Counted from the stretch's first letter, positions 8,647 through 17,986 are shown. The stretch is DNA of 64,000 nucleotides from Lysobacter_K sp043738095 (GCA_043738095.1 JAYSZI010000039.1:34805-98804); one strand, 5' to 3'. A program made the numbers and translations. The notes: generated by a model from the sequence alone, not told the origin.

Positions 8647-11037
8647 ATGGGCGTCCTCTCACCAATGCGACGTTTCCTGCGGCCGGCGGTAGCACTTGTT
8701 GTGCTGGCAATCGTCGCCCTGGTGGTTGTGCGCCTCTGGCCGCGCCCGCCGCTGTCGCAGTCGATGCCATTGTCGACCGCGGTGTACGACCGCCAGGACC
8801 ATCTGTTGCGGCTCACCACCGCGGCCGACCAGCGCTATCGGCTGTGGCTGCCGCTGGAGCAGATATCGCCGACGCTAATTGAAGCCGTGCTGCTGCACGA
8901 GGACGTGTGGTTTCGGCGCCATCCCGGCTTCAATCCGATCAGCCTCGCGCGCGGCGCCTGGAGCACCTACGTCAGCGGTGGCGCGCGCATCGGCGGTTCC
9001 ACCCTCACCATGCAGCTCGCGCGCCTGCGCTGGGGCCTGGACACGCGCAGCGCGCGCGGCAAGCTCGTGCAGATCCTGCGCGCGCTGCAGTTGGAAGCGA
9101 GCTATAGCAAGGACGACATCCTCGAGGCTTACCTCAACCTCGCGCCTTACGGCGGCAACATCGAAGGCGTGGCCGCGGCGAGCCTGATCTATTTCCGCAA
9201 GCCGGCCGCGCAACTGACGCTGTCCGAGGCGCTGGTGCTGGCCGTGCTGCCGCAGGCGCCGTCGCGACGCGGCAAGCTCAGCGCCCGCGTCCTTCGACAA
9301 GCTCAGGATGAACGGAGCGAGTTCTATCTCGGCCCGGGCCTCCAAGCCGCACGCGCGCGCCTGTACGCCCGCTGGCGCGCGCAACACGGCAGCGACCCGG
9401 CCCACGACGCGCTGCTGCAATTGCCACTGCGGCTGCGCAGCCCGAACGAGTTGCCGTTCAAGTCGCCGCATCTGGTCGAACGCGTGCTCGCCCAGCGCAG
9501 CTGGCATCCGCTCACCGGCCCCGAGTTGCACACCACGCTCGACACCCGCCTGCAACGCCTGCTCGAAGAACGCGTGCGCAACCACCTGCAGCGCGGGCGC
9601 GAACGCGGTTTGCGCAACGCGACCGTGATGCTGGTCGATACCCGTGACATGGGCGTGCGCGCGCTGGTCGGTTCAGCCGATTATTTCGACGCGAGCATCG
9701 ATGGCCAGGTCAACGGCGCGGCCGCCAAGCGTTCGCCGGGGTCGACGCTCAAGCCTTTCATCTACGCGCTGGCACTGGACCAAGGGGTGCTGCATCCGGC
9801 GACCGTGCTGCGCGACGTGCCGACCGCGTTCGGCCCGTACACGCCGGAGAATTTCGACGGCCGCTTCCTCGGCCCGGTCACCGCCACAGACGCGCTGATC
9901 CGCAGCCGCAACATTCCCGCGGTCGGGGTCGCCGCCCAGCTGTCGCAGCCGAGTTTCTACGAGTTCCTGCGCCGCGCCGGCATCGGCCAACTTTCCAGCG
10001 AACAGCATTACGGCCTCGCGCTGGTGCTCGGCGGTGGGGAAGTGACGATGGAGGAACTCACGCGCCTGTACGCGATGCTCGGCAACGACGGTCGCCTGCG
10101 TTCGCTGCGCTGGCGCGAGGACGATCCGGTCGAGGTCGGAACGGCGCTGCTCAGCCCGGAAGCGGCATTCATCACCCGCGACATGCTGCGCCAAAACCCG
10201 CGTCCCGACGCGGGCGCGTTGCAGGCGGCCAGCACCTTGCCGGTGTACTGGAAGACCGGCACCTCGTGGGGGTTCCGCGATGCCTGGAGCGCGGGGCTGG
10301 TCGGCCCCTACGCGCTGGTGGTGTGGCTCGGCAACTTCGATGGCTCCGGCAATCCGGCATTGATCGGCGTGGACGCGGCCGCGCCGCTGTTCTTCGACAT
10401 CGTCGATGGCCTGCAGGCCGCCGGCGTCGACCTGGCCGAACCCGCGCGGCAGTGGCCGCTGAACCTCAAGCGCGTGAAGGTCTGCCGGGCCAGCGGCGAC
10501 CTGCCCAACGCGGAGTGCCCGCAGCGTGGCGAGACCTGGTTCATTCCGGGCAAATCGCCGATCCGGATCAGCCGCGTGCACCGTTCCGTAGCGGTCGATC
10601 GCGTCAGCGGCCGCGTCGCCTGCGGCGCGTTCGATCCGCTCACGATGCGCCGGGAAGTGTTCGAGTTCTGGCCATCCGACCTCGCGCGCGTGTTCGCCCA
10701 GGCCGGCATCCCGCGCCGGCGGCCGCCGCCGGGCAGCGACTGCGTCGAGGCGCAGACCTGGCTCGGCTCGGCGCCGCAGATCACCTCGCCCTACCGCGCC
10801 ACCCGCTACACGCTGCGCCTGTCGCATCCGGAACAGGTCGAGCTGGAACTCGCCGCGACCGTCGACGCCGATGTCGCGCGCCTGTACTGGTTCGTCAGCG
10901 ACAGCTACATCGGTAGTGCCGCGCCGGGCACGACGTTGAACTGGACCCCGGATCGCGCCGGCCACTTTCGTTTGTCGGTCGTCGACGACCACGGCCGCCA
11001 CGACGAGCGCGAGATCGACGTCGCGCTGGTGCAGTGA
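8647..11037 (+). CDS. pbpC: Penicillin-binding protein 1C
   Basis: This is a bifunctional peptidoglycan glycosyltransferase/transpeptidase of the PBP1C class, 796 residues from the ATG at 8647 (a TTG lies directly upstream and an ATG at 8668 is possible; no clear ribosome site decides). It has a signal-anchor helix (about 10-30). The glycosyltransferase domain has catalytic E85 in 'HEDVWFRRHPG' plus 'GGSTLTMQLAR' and 'LEAYLNLAPYGGNIEGV'. The transpeptidase domain has S366-x-x-K369, S420-R-N422 and K536-T-G. A C-terminal PBP1C-type beta domain follows. It sits behind the alpha-2-macroglobulin gene as in E. coli. Residues about 215-226 (VLRQAQDERSEF) derive from a dispersed repeat inserted in frame between the two catalytic domains. 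Confidence 0.95.
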   Translation: MGVLSPMRRFLRPAVALVVLAIVALVVVRLWPRPPLSQSMPLSTAVYDRQDHLLRLTTAADQRYRLWLPLEQISPTLIEAVLLHEDVWFRRHPGFNPISLARGAWSTYVSGGARIGGSTLTMQLARLRWGLDTRSARGKLVQILRALQLEASYSKDDILEAYLNLAPYGGNIEGVAAASLIYFRKPAAQLTLSEALVLAVLPQAPSRRGKLSARVLRQAQDERSEFYLGPGLQAARARLYARWRAQHGSDPAHDALLQLPLRLRSPNELPFKSPHLVERVLAQRSWHPLTGPELHTTLDTRLQRLLEERVRNHLQRGRERGLRNATVMLVDTRDMGVRALVGSADYFDASIDGQVNGAAAKRSPGSTLKPFIYALALDQGVLHPATVLRDVPTAFGPYTPENFDGRFLGPVTATDALIRSRNIPAVGVAAQLSQPSFYEFLRRAGIGQLSSEQHYGLALVLGGGEVTMEELTRLYAMLGNDGRLRSLRWREDDPVEVGTALLSPEAAFITRDMLRQNPRPDAGALQAASTLPVYWKTGTSWGFRDAWSAGLVGPYALVVWLGNFDGSGNPALIGVDAAAPLFFDIVDGLQAAGVDLAEPARQWPLNLKRVKVCRASGDLPNAECPQRGETWFIPGKSPIRISRVHRSVAVDRVSGRVACGAFDPLTMRREVFEFWPSDLARVFAQAGIPRRRPPPGSDCVEAQTWLGSAPQITSPYRATRYTLRLSHPEQVELELAATVDADVARLYWFVSDSYIGSAAPGTTLNWTPDRAGHFRLSVVDDHGRHDEREIDVALVQ
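9289..9320 (+). repeat. Dispersed repeat inserted in frame within pbpC
   Basis: The segment from 'gtccttcgacaagctcagga' onward matches, from memory, a repeat unit often seen between genes in Xanthomonadales and other proteobacteria. Here it lies inside the coding region and is translated as V-L-R-Q-A-Q-D-E-R-S, keeping the frame open. It falls in the linker between the glycosyltransferase and transpeptidase domains of PBP1C, where an insertion is likely tolerated. Confidence 0.7.
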
Positions 11038-11157
11038 AGCGGATGCCACCGCAGGGCCTCGGAGCAGACCCTCCAGCCAGGAATGCTTCAACTATTGATG
11101 CGGGAAGGGCTGCCGGCATCAACGCTTGTCGGTAACGACGGGAATGCCGACCAGTCT

Positions 11158-11213
11158 CTAATAATAGGCATTAATATCAGTAACATATGCTATGTAATTA
11201 ATGTTACATGGCA
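11158..11213. other. AT-rich nested palindrome between convergent pbpC and rarA
   Basis: The 233-bp gap between the ends of pbpC and rarA contains an abrupt AT-rich island in otherwise very GC-rich DNA. It contains nested inverted repeats: GTAACAT (11180-11186) pairs with ATGTTAC (11201-11207), and inside it ACATA-TGC-TATGT (11183-11195). ATTAAT occurs on both sides. There is no T-tract typical of a simple terminator. It could be a protein-binding site, a bidirectional end-of-transcript structure or a scar of an old insertion. Confidence 0.45.
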
Positions 11214-11270
11214 GTTTCAGTTCGGCACCTCGCCACGCAGATCCGCGACCTAGTTTTCGCCCGTGCCCTT

Positions 11271-12641
11271 TCAATCCTGCTGCGCCTGTTGCCGCGCAGC
11301 GCGCAGGCGATCGAGCTTATCCTTGAGCTTGATCTCAAGCCCGCGCTCAACGGGCTGGTAGTACTCCTGCTCCCCCATCGCGTCGGGAAAACCGCTCTGC
11401 CCCAGCGCTACCCCACCGACCGCGTCGTGATCGTACTGATAGCCCTGGGCGTACCCCAGTTCTTTCATCAGCTTGCTGGGTGCATTGCGCAGGTGCATCG
11501 GAACGTCTTGTGTGCCGTACTCGGCCACGTCGCGTTTGGCTGCATTGAACGCGACGTATGCGGCATTGGATTTCGCGGTTGTCGCGAGGTAGATCACCAG
11601 TTGCGCGAGCGCCAGTTCGCCTTCGGGACTGCCCAGGCGTTCGTAGGTATCCCAGGCTGCGATCGCCATCTGCAGCGCGCGCGGATCGGCCAGTCCAACA
11701 TCCTCGACCGCCATGCGGGTCAGCCGCCGCGCCAGGTAGTTGGGGTCGCAACCGCCATCGAGCATGCGCGCGAGCCAGTACACCGCGGCATCGGGATTAG
11801 AGCTGCGCACCGATTTGTGCAGCGCCGAAATCTGGTCGTAGAACTGATCACCACCCTTGTCGAAACGTCGCGTGCGATCAGCCAACACCTGGACCAGCGT
11901 CGCCTCGGTGATGGTCCCACCCTGGCCTTGCGTATCGCCGCCCTCGGCCAGCCCCGCGGCGATTTCGAGCAGGGTCAGCCCACGGCGCACATCGCCATCC
12001 GCGGCGCCGGCTATTTGTACGAGCGCTGCATCGGACACCTGCAGGCGCTGCCCACCGAGGCCACGCTCGCCATCGTCGAGGGCGCTGCGCAACGCCAGCA
12101 GGATGTCGTCGACGGACACCGAGTCCATCACGTGCACGCGGCAACGCGACAGCAAAGCGGAATTCAATTCGAACGACGGATTTTCCGTAGTGGCCCCGAC
12201 AAACAAGATGGTGCCGCGCTCGATGTGAGGCAGGAACGCATCCTGCTGCGTCTTGTTAAAGCGATGCACCTCGTCGACGAACAAAACGGTGTGGCGGCCG
12301 TCGGCGAACCGGTGCGCAGCCTCCGCCAAGACTTGGCGCACCTCCGGCAAGCCCGACAGCACCGCGGAGATCGCCTTGAACTCCGCGTCGGCATAGCGCG
12401 CTAGCAGCAGCGCCAGCGTGGTCTTGCCGCACCCCGGCGGGCCCCACAGGATCATCGAGTGGACGTGGCCGGACTCGATTGCCCGCCGCAATGCCGAGCC
12501 GGGCGCCAGCAGGCGCCGCTGTCCGACCATGTCGTCAAGGGTGCGCGGACGCATGCGCTCCGCCAACGGGCGCATGGCGGCGCGATCGACGCTTAGCAGA
12601 TCGGGCTCATTGGGATGATTTGAAACGGGGCGCCGGGCCAC
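11271..12641 (-). CDS. rarA: Replication-associated recombination protein A (RarA/MgsA AAA+ ATPase)
   Basis: This 456-residue AAA+ ATPase is of the RarA/MgsA/Mgs1-WRNIP1 family, which acts at stalled replication forks and interacts with SSB. It has Walker A 'GPPGCGKTT' (67-75), Walker B and following 'VDEVHRFNKTQQDAFLPHIE', sensor 1 'ATTENPSFELNSALLSRC', and an arginine-rich sensor 2 region with 'GDVRRGLTLLEIA'. The C-terminal tetramerisation domain includes 'RSSNPDAAVYWLARMLDGGCDPNYLARRL', which is diagnostic for the family. It lies downstream of lolA and ftsK on the same strand, as in other Xanthomonadales, but one extra gene separates it from lolA. Confidence 0.96.
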   Translation of the reverse strand: MARRPVSNHPNEPDLLSVDRAAMRPLAERMRPRTLDDMVGQRRLLAPGSALRRAIESGHVHSMILWGPPGCGKTTLALLLARYADAEFKAISAVLSGLPEVRQVLAEAAHRFADGRHTVLFVDEVHRFNKTQQDAFLPHIERGTILFVGATTENPSFELNSALLSRCRVHVMDSVSVDDILLALRSALDDGERGLGGQRLQVSDAALVQIAGAADGDVRRGLTLLEIAAGLAEGGDTQGQGGTITEATLVQVLADRTRRFDKGGDQFYDQISALHKSVRSSNPDAAVYWLARMLDGGCDPNYLARRLTRMAVEDVGLADPRALQMAIAAWDTYERLGSPEGELALAQLVIYLATTAKSNAAYVAFNAAKRDVAEYGTQDVPMHLRNAPSKLMKELGYAQGYQYDHDAVGGVALGQSGFPDAMGEQEYYQPVERGLEIKLKDKLDRLRAARQQAQQD

Positions 12642-12730
12642 AGACGATCTGCAGTTGCATTACGGATCAATATGTTGCCGAAAATTACCGCGAGGCGATA
12701 CAAGACCGCTCCGACAAACCGCGATCGAAA

Positions 12731-13447
12731 TCAGCGAATGGCGACCGGCGTGCCAGGGCGATCGGCCCAGTTGGACGTGGTGCCCAGTTCGTAGTCGACC
12801 CGCAGCCACTGGCCGTTGCGACGGTCGTAGAGCGCCTCCACTTGCGCGGCCGTAGCGCCGTCGGCACCGAAGTCGGCCGTGCCCACACCATTGACCTGCA
12901 AGTAGCGCTGGCCAACGGCCATGGTGGTTACGTGCTCCATCACCATTGCCACGGATTGCTGCGGAAATTCCTCGCGCAGGGCGGCATCGACCTTGTTCGT
13001 CAACCCTGCTGCGAGTTTGGAGTCACCTTCGATTTCGTTGCCTTCCGGTGCGCCGCCGATCTTCAAGCGCGGGTAGCTGACCGTTGTGCCCACGGTGTCG
13101 TACAAGGCTGAAAACTGGAACGGAATCCAGTCGAGATCTCCGCCCAGCTGCAGGCGGCCTTCACCACTGACGGTGCGGTCGCGCACGCTGACCGGGTCCA
13201 CGGCCACCGTGTCGAGCTTGACGGCCACTTCGCGCTCACCGAATTGCTTGGCCACCGCGCCAATCACTGCCGCAGCGACCGCGCCGTCGAGCGCTTCGCC
13301 GCCCTCGATGCGTGACTCTGGGGCTGTCTCCAAGGCCTGCGCCCGGATCGCCACGGGCGTATCGGCTGAAACACTCTGCGCGCCTATTGCCATGACGGCG
13401 ATAACAGCAGAAGTGAGCAGAGCGAAAACGGGCGCTGGATGCTGCAT
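12731..13447 (-). CDS. Predicted secreted/periplasmic protein of unknown function
   Basis: This is a 238-residue protein with a Sec-type signal peptide (hydrophobic about 8-22, probable cleavage after 'SVSA' near residue 28). I do not recognise the family. The mature part is rich in beta-prone segments ('REVAVKLDTVAVDPVSVRDRTVSGEGRLQL', 'WIPFQFSALYDTVGTTVSYPRLKI'), suggesting a small beta-sandwich. It has no cysteines in the mature part and no obvious catalytic motif. It sits between lolA and rarA on the same strand with about 190 and 90 bp flanking gaps. It is therefore an insertion into an otherwise conserved pair and may be transcribed with them. Codon use looks like that of its neighbours. 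Confidence 0.75.
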   Translation of the reverse strand: MQHPAPVFALLTSAVIAVMAIGAQSVSADTPVAIRAQALETAPESRIEGGEALDGAVAAAVIGAVAKQFGEREVAVKLDTVAVDPVSVRDRTVSGEGRLQLGGDLDWIPFQFSALYDTVGTTVSYPRLKIGGAPEGNEIEGDSKLAAGLTNKVDAALREEFPQQSVAMVMEHVTTMAVGQRYLQVNGVGTADFGADGATAAQVEALYDRRNGQWLRVDYELGTTSNWADRPGTPVAIR

Positions 13448-13635
13448 GGCAAGTCCTAGATTGCGAGGCCGCGCCGTTTGGCGCTGCGTGCATGGACTGT
13501 CTCTCGTGTGCCGTGCACGAGCTGTGAGTTAGACGCCGTAAGGGTGAACCGGTATTAACGCCGCAAATGAACGGCCTAAGTTCGACATTGGCTGCTCGTT
13601 ATTGCTGCCGGTACCCGGGGCTCCCCGCCGGGTGA

Positions 13636-14268
13636 TCAGCCTTCGCCGATCAAGTCGACACCCTTGGGCTTGACGTACTTGAAAGTCCCGACGCGAAACG
13701 CCGGATTACGCTTCCACCCGCTGAAGCTGATCTCGGTGCGCTGACCCCGGGCGTCGACAAAGTGCATCTTCGCCAGACCCGACTTAGCAAAGCCGAGCCG
13801 GGCCGAGCGCAAGCCGGCGTCGTTGCCGGCTTTGGGCGCGAGCGACAGCCAGTTCAGCCCTCCACTTGCACCCGCGTCCTTGACCACGAACTGTGCATCC
13901 AGCTTGGACGGATCCACCAACACCGCCAACGGGCTGTTCTGTTCCTCGGCACCCTGTGGACGTACGCTGACCTGCTGGAGGTCAGGGTCGTACACCCACA
14001 CCTTCTTGCCGTCGGCCACGATGAGTTGCGGATACGGCTTGAGGTATTCCCAGCGGAACAAACGTGGCGCCGATACCGCGACCTTGCCGCTGGATGCTTC
14101 CTTTAGCTTGCCCTGGGCGTCAAACACCTGTTGGGTGAACTGGCCATCGAGGCCTTTGAGGCCCTTGGTAAAGGCGTTCAGGTCGTCGCGACCGCCGGCC
14201 GAGGCTGAGCCGACCATCGTTGCCGAGATCAACGCAAGGGACCAGCCAATCTTTGCACTACGGATCAT
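13636..14268 (-). CDS. lolA: Outer-membrane lipoprotein chaperone LolA
   Basis: LolA is the periplasmic carrier that takes lipoproteins from the LolCDE complex to LolB at the outer membrane. This 210-residue precursor has a signal peptide with likely cleavage after 'SASA' (residue 24). Family features include 'LDGQFTQQVFDAQGK', the 'SAPRLFRWEYLKPYPQLIVADGKKVWVYDPDLQQVSV' block (residues about 66-102) that forms the hydrophobic cavity, and the C-terminal 'FKYVKPKGVDLI'. Length matches the family. It follows ftsK on the same strand with a 116-bp gap, the normal arrangement. Confidence 0.96.
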   Translation of the reverse strand: MIRSAKIGWSLALISATMVGSASAGGRDDLNAFTKGLKGLDGQFTQQVFDAQGKLKEASSGKVAVSAPRLFRWEYLKPYPQLIVADGKKVWVYDPDLQQVSVRPQGAEEQNSPLAVLVDPSKLDAQFVVKDAGASGGLNWLSLAPKAGNDAGLRSARLGFAKSGLAKMHFVDARGQRTEISFSGWKRNPAFRVGTFKYVKPKGVDLIGEG

Positions 14269-14384
14269 GGAGTCGCTCCGGTTTCATTGCGGCCAGTCTG
14301 CCGAGATGAAGCTGAATAGGTTTGCACGTCGAGCCTATGCCGGCCGTGACCGACGCAGCCGGTTCAGACACACGTGGCCCGAGT

Positions 14385-16742
14385 TCAATCCCGTGGCGGT
14401 GGCGGCGCCAGCACGCTGCGGTCGCCGTTGTGTTCCTGCGGGCTGACAATGCCGGCGGCCTCCATCGCCTCGACCAGGCGCGCGGCCCGGTTGTAGCCGA
14501 TCTTGAGCCGGCGCTGCACGCCGGAGATCGAAGCACGCCGGGTTTCGGTGACGATGCGTACAGCCTCGTCGTACAACGGATCGGACTCGTCCCCGCCTGC
14601 GCTGCTCGCTTCGGGCAGGCCACTGGCGCCCACCACCACGCCGTCGCCCATGGTCTGCACTTCGTCGAGTACGCCATCCAGATAGGCCGGGCCACCGCCG
14701 ATCTGCTTGAGGTGTTCGACCACGCGGTGCACTTCCTCATCGCTGACGAAAGCGCCATGCACGCGCTCGGGCATCGCCGTGCCCGGAGGCAAGAACAACA
14801 TGTCGCCGTGGCCCAGCAGCGTCTCGGCACCGGATTGATCCAGGATCGTGCGCGAGTCGATCTTGCTCGACACCTGAAACGCGATGCGGGTCGGGATGTT
14901 GGCCTTGATCAAGCCCGTAATCACGTCGACCGACGGCCGCTGGGTGGCGAGAATCAGATGGATGCCGGCAGCGCGCGACTTCTGCGCAAGGCGCGCGATC
15001 AGCTCTTCGACCTTCTTGCCGACGACCATCATCATGTCGGCGAATTCGTCGATGAAGATCACGATGAACGGCAGTTCTTCCAGCGGCCGCGGAGCTTCGC
15101 CCAGCGCAGCGTTGGGTTTGAACAAGGGGTCCATCAACGGCTGGCCGGCGTCGATGGCGTCCTTCACTTTCTTGTTGAAGCCGGCCAGGTTGCGCACGCC
15201 GACGCTGCTCATCAGCTTGTAGCGGCGCTCCATCTCGGCCACGCACCAGCGCAGGCCGTTTGCCGCCTCCTTCATGTCGGTCACGACCGGCGCGATCAGG
15301 TGTGGGATGCCTTCGTAGACCGAGAGTTCGAGCATCTTGGGGTCGATCATCAGCATCCGCAGCTGTTTGGCCGACGCCTTGTACAACAGGCTCAACACCA
15401 TTGCGTTGACGGCGACCGACTTGCCCGAGCCGGTGGTGCCAGCGACCAGCAGATGCGGCATGCGCGCGAGGTCGGCAACGGTCGGGCGGCCGCCGATGTC
15501 CTTGCCCAGCGCCAGCGTCAGCGGACTGGTGGCCTTGTCGTATTCCTTGGAGCGCAACAGCTCGGACAGGAAGATCATCTCGCGCGTCGTGTTCGGCGTT
15601 TCCAGTCCAATCACCGACTTGCCTGGGATCACGTCGACCACGCGCACCGACTTCACTGATAGGCCGCGAGCAATGTCCTTGTCGAGCGAGCTGATCTGGC
15701 TGACTTTTACGCCCGGGGCGGGCTGCACCTCAAAGCGGGTGATCACCGGGCCCGGATACGCGCCAACGACCTGTGCGTCGATGCGGAAATCCTTGAGCTT
15801 GAATTCGATCTGCCGCGAAATCGTCTCGAGCGTCTCGTCGCTGTAGCCCTTCGGTTGCGGCTTGGGGTCGTCGAGCAACGCCAACGGCGGGATGCCACTG
15901 CCATCGCCGACGTGGAACAGCGGGATCTGCTGCTCGCGCTTGGCGCGGTCGCTTTTTTCCACCGCGGCGGGCGCCGGCGGTTCGATCCGAACCGGCGCGC
16001 GCTTGGCCCGCAGTTCGGTGTCGACCTTGCGCACTTCCTCGCGTTCGTCGCGCATGGCGCGCGTCTGCTGCCATTCGCTGGCCTGCTGGCTGCCACGGCG
16101 GAACACCTTGCCCAGGACCGGCCCCAGCATCATCGCCCCCTGACCGATGCGGTCCATCACCGCCAGCCACGACAAGCCGGTCGCCAAGGTGATCGACACC
16201 AACAGCAACGCCAGCAGAAACAAATTACCGCCGACGGGTCCGAAGCCGCGATACAGCGAATTGCCGACCAGTTGGCCGAGGATGCCGCCACTACCGGCGG
16301 AAAAGTCCGGTGCCACGCCCAAGCGCAGCTGCAGCAAGCCCGTGGCCGACACCAGAAAGCCGACGATGCCGATCAGGCGTAATGCGGGCCCCAGATCCGC
16401 GTCGCCATCGCCATCGGCATCCATGCCGAACAGCGCAATCCAGGCGATCAAGCCCAGCATCACCGGCAGCAGGAACGCGACATAGCCGCACAGGTACAGC
16501 AACACGTCGGCCAACTTAGCGCCAACCGGCCCGCCGACATTGTGCAGCGGCGCAGTGACGCTGCCCGAGTGCGACCAGCTGGGATCCTGCGGCGAATACG
16601 TCAGCAGGCTCGCCAGCAAGTACAGCAGCAGCGGCGCGATCAGGATCAATGCGATATCCCGCATCAAGCGCTGACGACGCGGCGACGGCGGCGCTTTGGC
16701 CGCCGAGGCTTTCTTGCGGCTTGCTGTGGTCGCCTGCGCCAC
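14385..16742 (-). CDS. ftsK: DNA translocase FtsK
   Basis: FtsK couples chromosome dimer resolution and septation. This 785-residue version is the short form. It has a cytoplasmic lysine-rich start, four membrane helices (within about 28-205), a short linker of about 100 charged/proline-rich residues and then the RecA-like motor. Walker A is 'GTTGSGKSVAVN' at about 434, with Walker B 'FIVIFIDEFADMM'. The C-terminal gamma winged helix ('RASISGVQRRLKIGYNRAARLVEAME') that reads KOPS sites is intact. It ends with an acidic-proline tail 'PPPPRD'. The linker is much shorter than in E. coli FtsK (1329 residues). Confidence 0.97.
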   Translation of the reverse strand: MAQATTASRKKASAAKAPPSPRRQRLMRDIALILIAPLLLYLLASLLTYSPQDPSWSHSGSVTAPLHNVGGPVGAKLADVLLYLCGYVAFLLPVMLGLIAWIALFGMDADGDGDADLGPALRLIGIVGFLVSATGLLQLRLGVAPDFSAGSGGILGQLVGNSLYRGFGPVGGNLFLLALLLVSITLATGLSWLAVMDRIGQGAMMLGPVLGKVFRRGSQQASEWQQTRAMRDEREEVRKVDTELRAKRAPVRIEPPAPAAVEKSDRAKREQQIPLFHVGDGSGIPPLALLDDPKPQPKGYSDETLETISRQIEFKLKDFRIDAQVVGAYPGPVITRFEVQPAPGVKVSQISSLDKDIARGLSVKSVRVVDVIPGKSVIGLETPNTTREMIFLSELLRSKEYDKATSPLTLALGKDIGGRPTVADLARMPHLLVAGTTGSGKSVAVNAMVLSLLYKASAKQLRMLMIDPKMLELSVYEGIPHLIAPVVTDMKEAANGLRWCVAEMERRYKLMSSVGVRNLAGFNKKVKDAIDAGQPLMDPLFKPNAALGEAPRPLEELPFIVIFIDEFADMMMVVGKKVEELIARLAQKSRAAGIHLILATQRPSVDVITGLIKANIPTRIAFQVSSKIDSRTILDQSGAETLLGHGDMLFLPPGTAMPERVHGAFVSDEEVHRVVEHLKQIGGGPAYLDGVLDEVQTMGDGVVVGASGLPEASSAGGDESDPLYDEAVRIVTETRRASISGVQRRLKIGYNRAARLVEAMEAAGIVSPQEHNGDRSVLAPPPPRD

Positions 16743-16918
16743 CGTGATGTTCTGCCTTAGCTAGCGGGTGTTAGCTGTTGAATATACGGGGAAAGCAGGG
16801 GAATGATACGGCGGGAGTGGTCAGGCGGGAATGATGGAGCGGGAATGGAGGGCCAACGATGCGGTTGCCCTCTCATTTCCCATTCCCCCTTCCCTGTTCC
16901 CGCCTTTGCCTTGCCGCC

Positions 16919-17986
16919 CTACAGCTTCATGCCCAGCAAAGCCGGGTGGACGATCTTGCCGCCTTCGACGTTGATACCACGCACCAGCGGCTGGCTGTCG
17001 CGCCAGTTGCCAGACGCCAGCTTGGTGACCCACGGCAGGATCGCAGCGCAGATCGCCTGCGACGACGTCTGCGGCACGGCGCCAGGCATGTTGGTGACGG
17101 CGAAATGGGTCACGCCCTCCTCCACATACGTCGGCTCCTTCCAGCTGGTCGGACGCGAAGTCTAGAAGCAGCCGCCCTGGTCGATCGAGATGTCGACGAC
17201 CACGCTGCCCGGCTCCATGCCGCGGATCATCTCGCGCGTCAGCACGTGCGGCGCGACCGCGCCGGTGACCAGCACGGCCCCGATGACCAGGTCGGCCGTC
17301 GCCACTTCGCGCGCGACCACGACTTCGTACGGATACAGCGCAGTCACGTTGTTGCCAAGGCGCATCATTTCTTCCATGCGGTCCTGACGCTTCTCGAACA
17401 CGACCACGTTCGCACCGCCCGCCGCAGCGAGCGCGGCGGAGTTACCACCGGCCGCGCCGGCGCCGAAGACCACCACCTTGCCGCGCTCGGTCGACGGCAG
17501 GCCGCCGAGCAACTTGCCCTTGCCACCTTGGGGCTGGTGCAGCAGATGGGTACCGACCTGCACCGCGATCTTGCCGGCGATGATCGACATCGGCGCGAGC
17601 AACGGCAGGTCGCCGTTGGGCAGCTCGACGGTCTCGAACGCTATGCCGGTCAGGCCGATGTCGAGCAGACGCTTGGTCAGGTCGGGCAGCGGCGCCAAGT
17701 GCAGATAACAGAACAGCAGGTGGTGCTCGCGCAGCAACGCCAAGTCGCCTTCGATAGGCTCTTTAACCTTGACGATCAACTCGCCCTTTTCGTACAGGGC
17801 GGCGGCGTCGGCGGCAATGTTTACGCCGAACTGGGTGTATTGCTCGTCTTTGAAACCGCTCTTGATGCCCGCGTCTTTCTCCACCCAAACCTCGTGGCCG
17901 CGCCTGACCAGGTCGCCGGCAGCAGCCGGAACGAGCGCGACGCGCCCTTCGAGGGTTTTGGTTTCCTTGGGTACACCGATACGCAT
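16919..17986 (-). pseudogene. ald: Alanine dehydrogenase gene interrupted by one in-frame amber codon
   Basis: The first 274 codons encode a near-standard NAD-dependent alanine dehydrogenase: 'MRIGVPKETKTLEGRVAL', catalytic K75 ('VKVKEP') and H96 ('YLHLAPL'), the Rossmann 'VVFGAGAAGGNSAALAAAGGANV' and 'DISIDQGGCF'. Codon 275 is TAG (17162-17164) where the family has Glu (expected GCFETSRPT). The same frame then continues without other damage for 80 codons ('TSRPTSWKEPTYVEEG', 'VTNMPGAVPQTSSQA') to a natural stop at 16919. A single GAG-to-TAG change explains everything. Without readthrough the product lacks part of the catalytic domain and is probably inactive. It could be a sequencing error or a very recent mutation. 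The gene is divergent from trxB. Confidence 0.85.

Noticed and set aside
14340..14400. tRNA-like 'gagttcaatccc' near the end of ftsK
   Set aside because: No acceptor, D or anticodon stems can be drawn around it, and it overlaps the ftsK 3' end.
16803..17165. Plus-strand 120-codon frame over the 3' part of ald
   Set aside because: It is the antisense of the conserved ald C-terminus and has no motif of its own.
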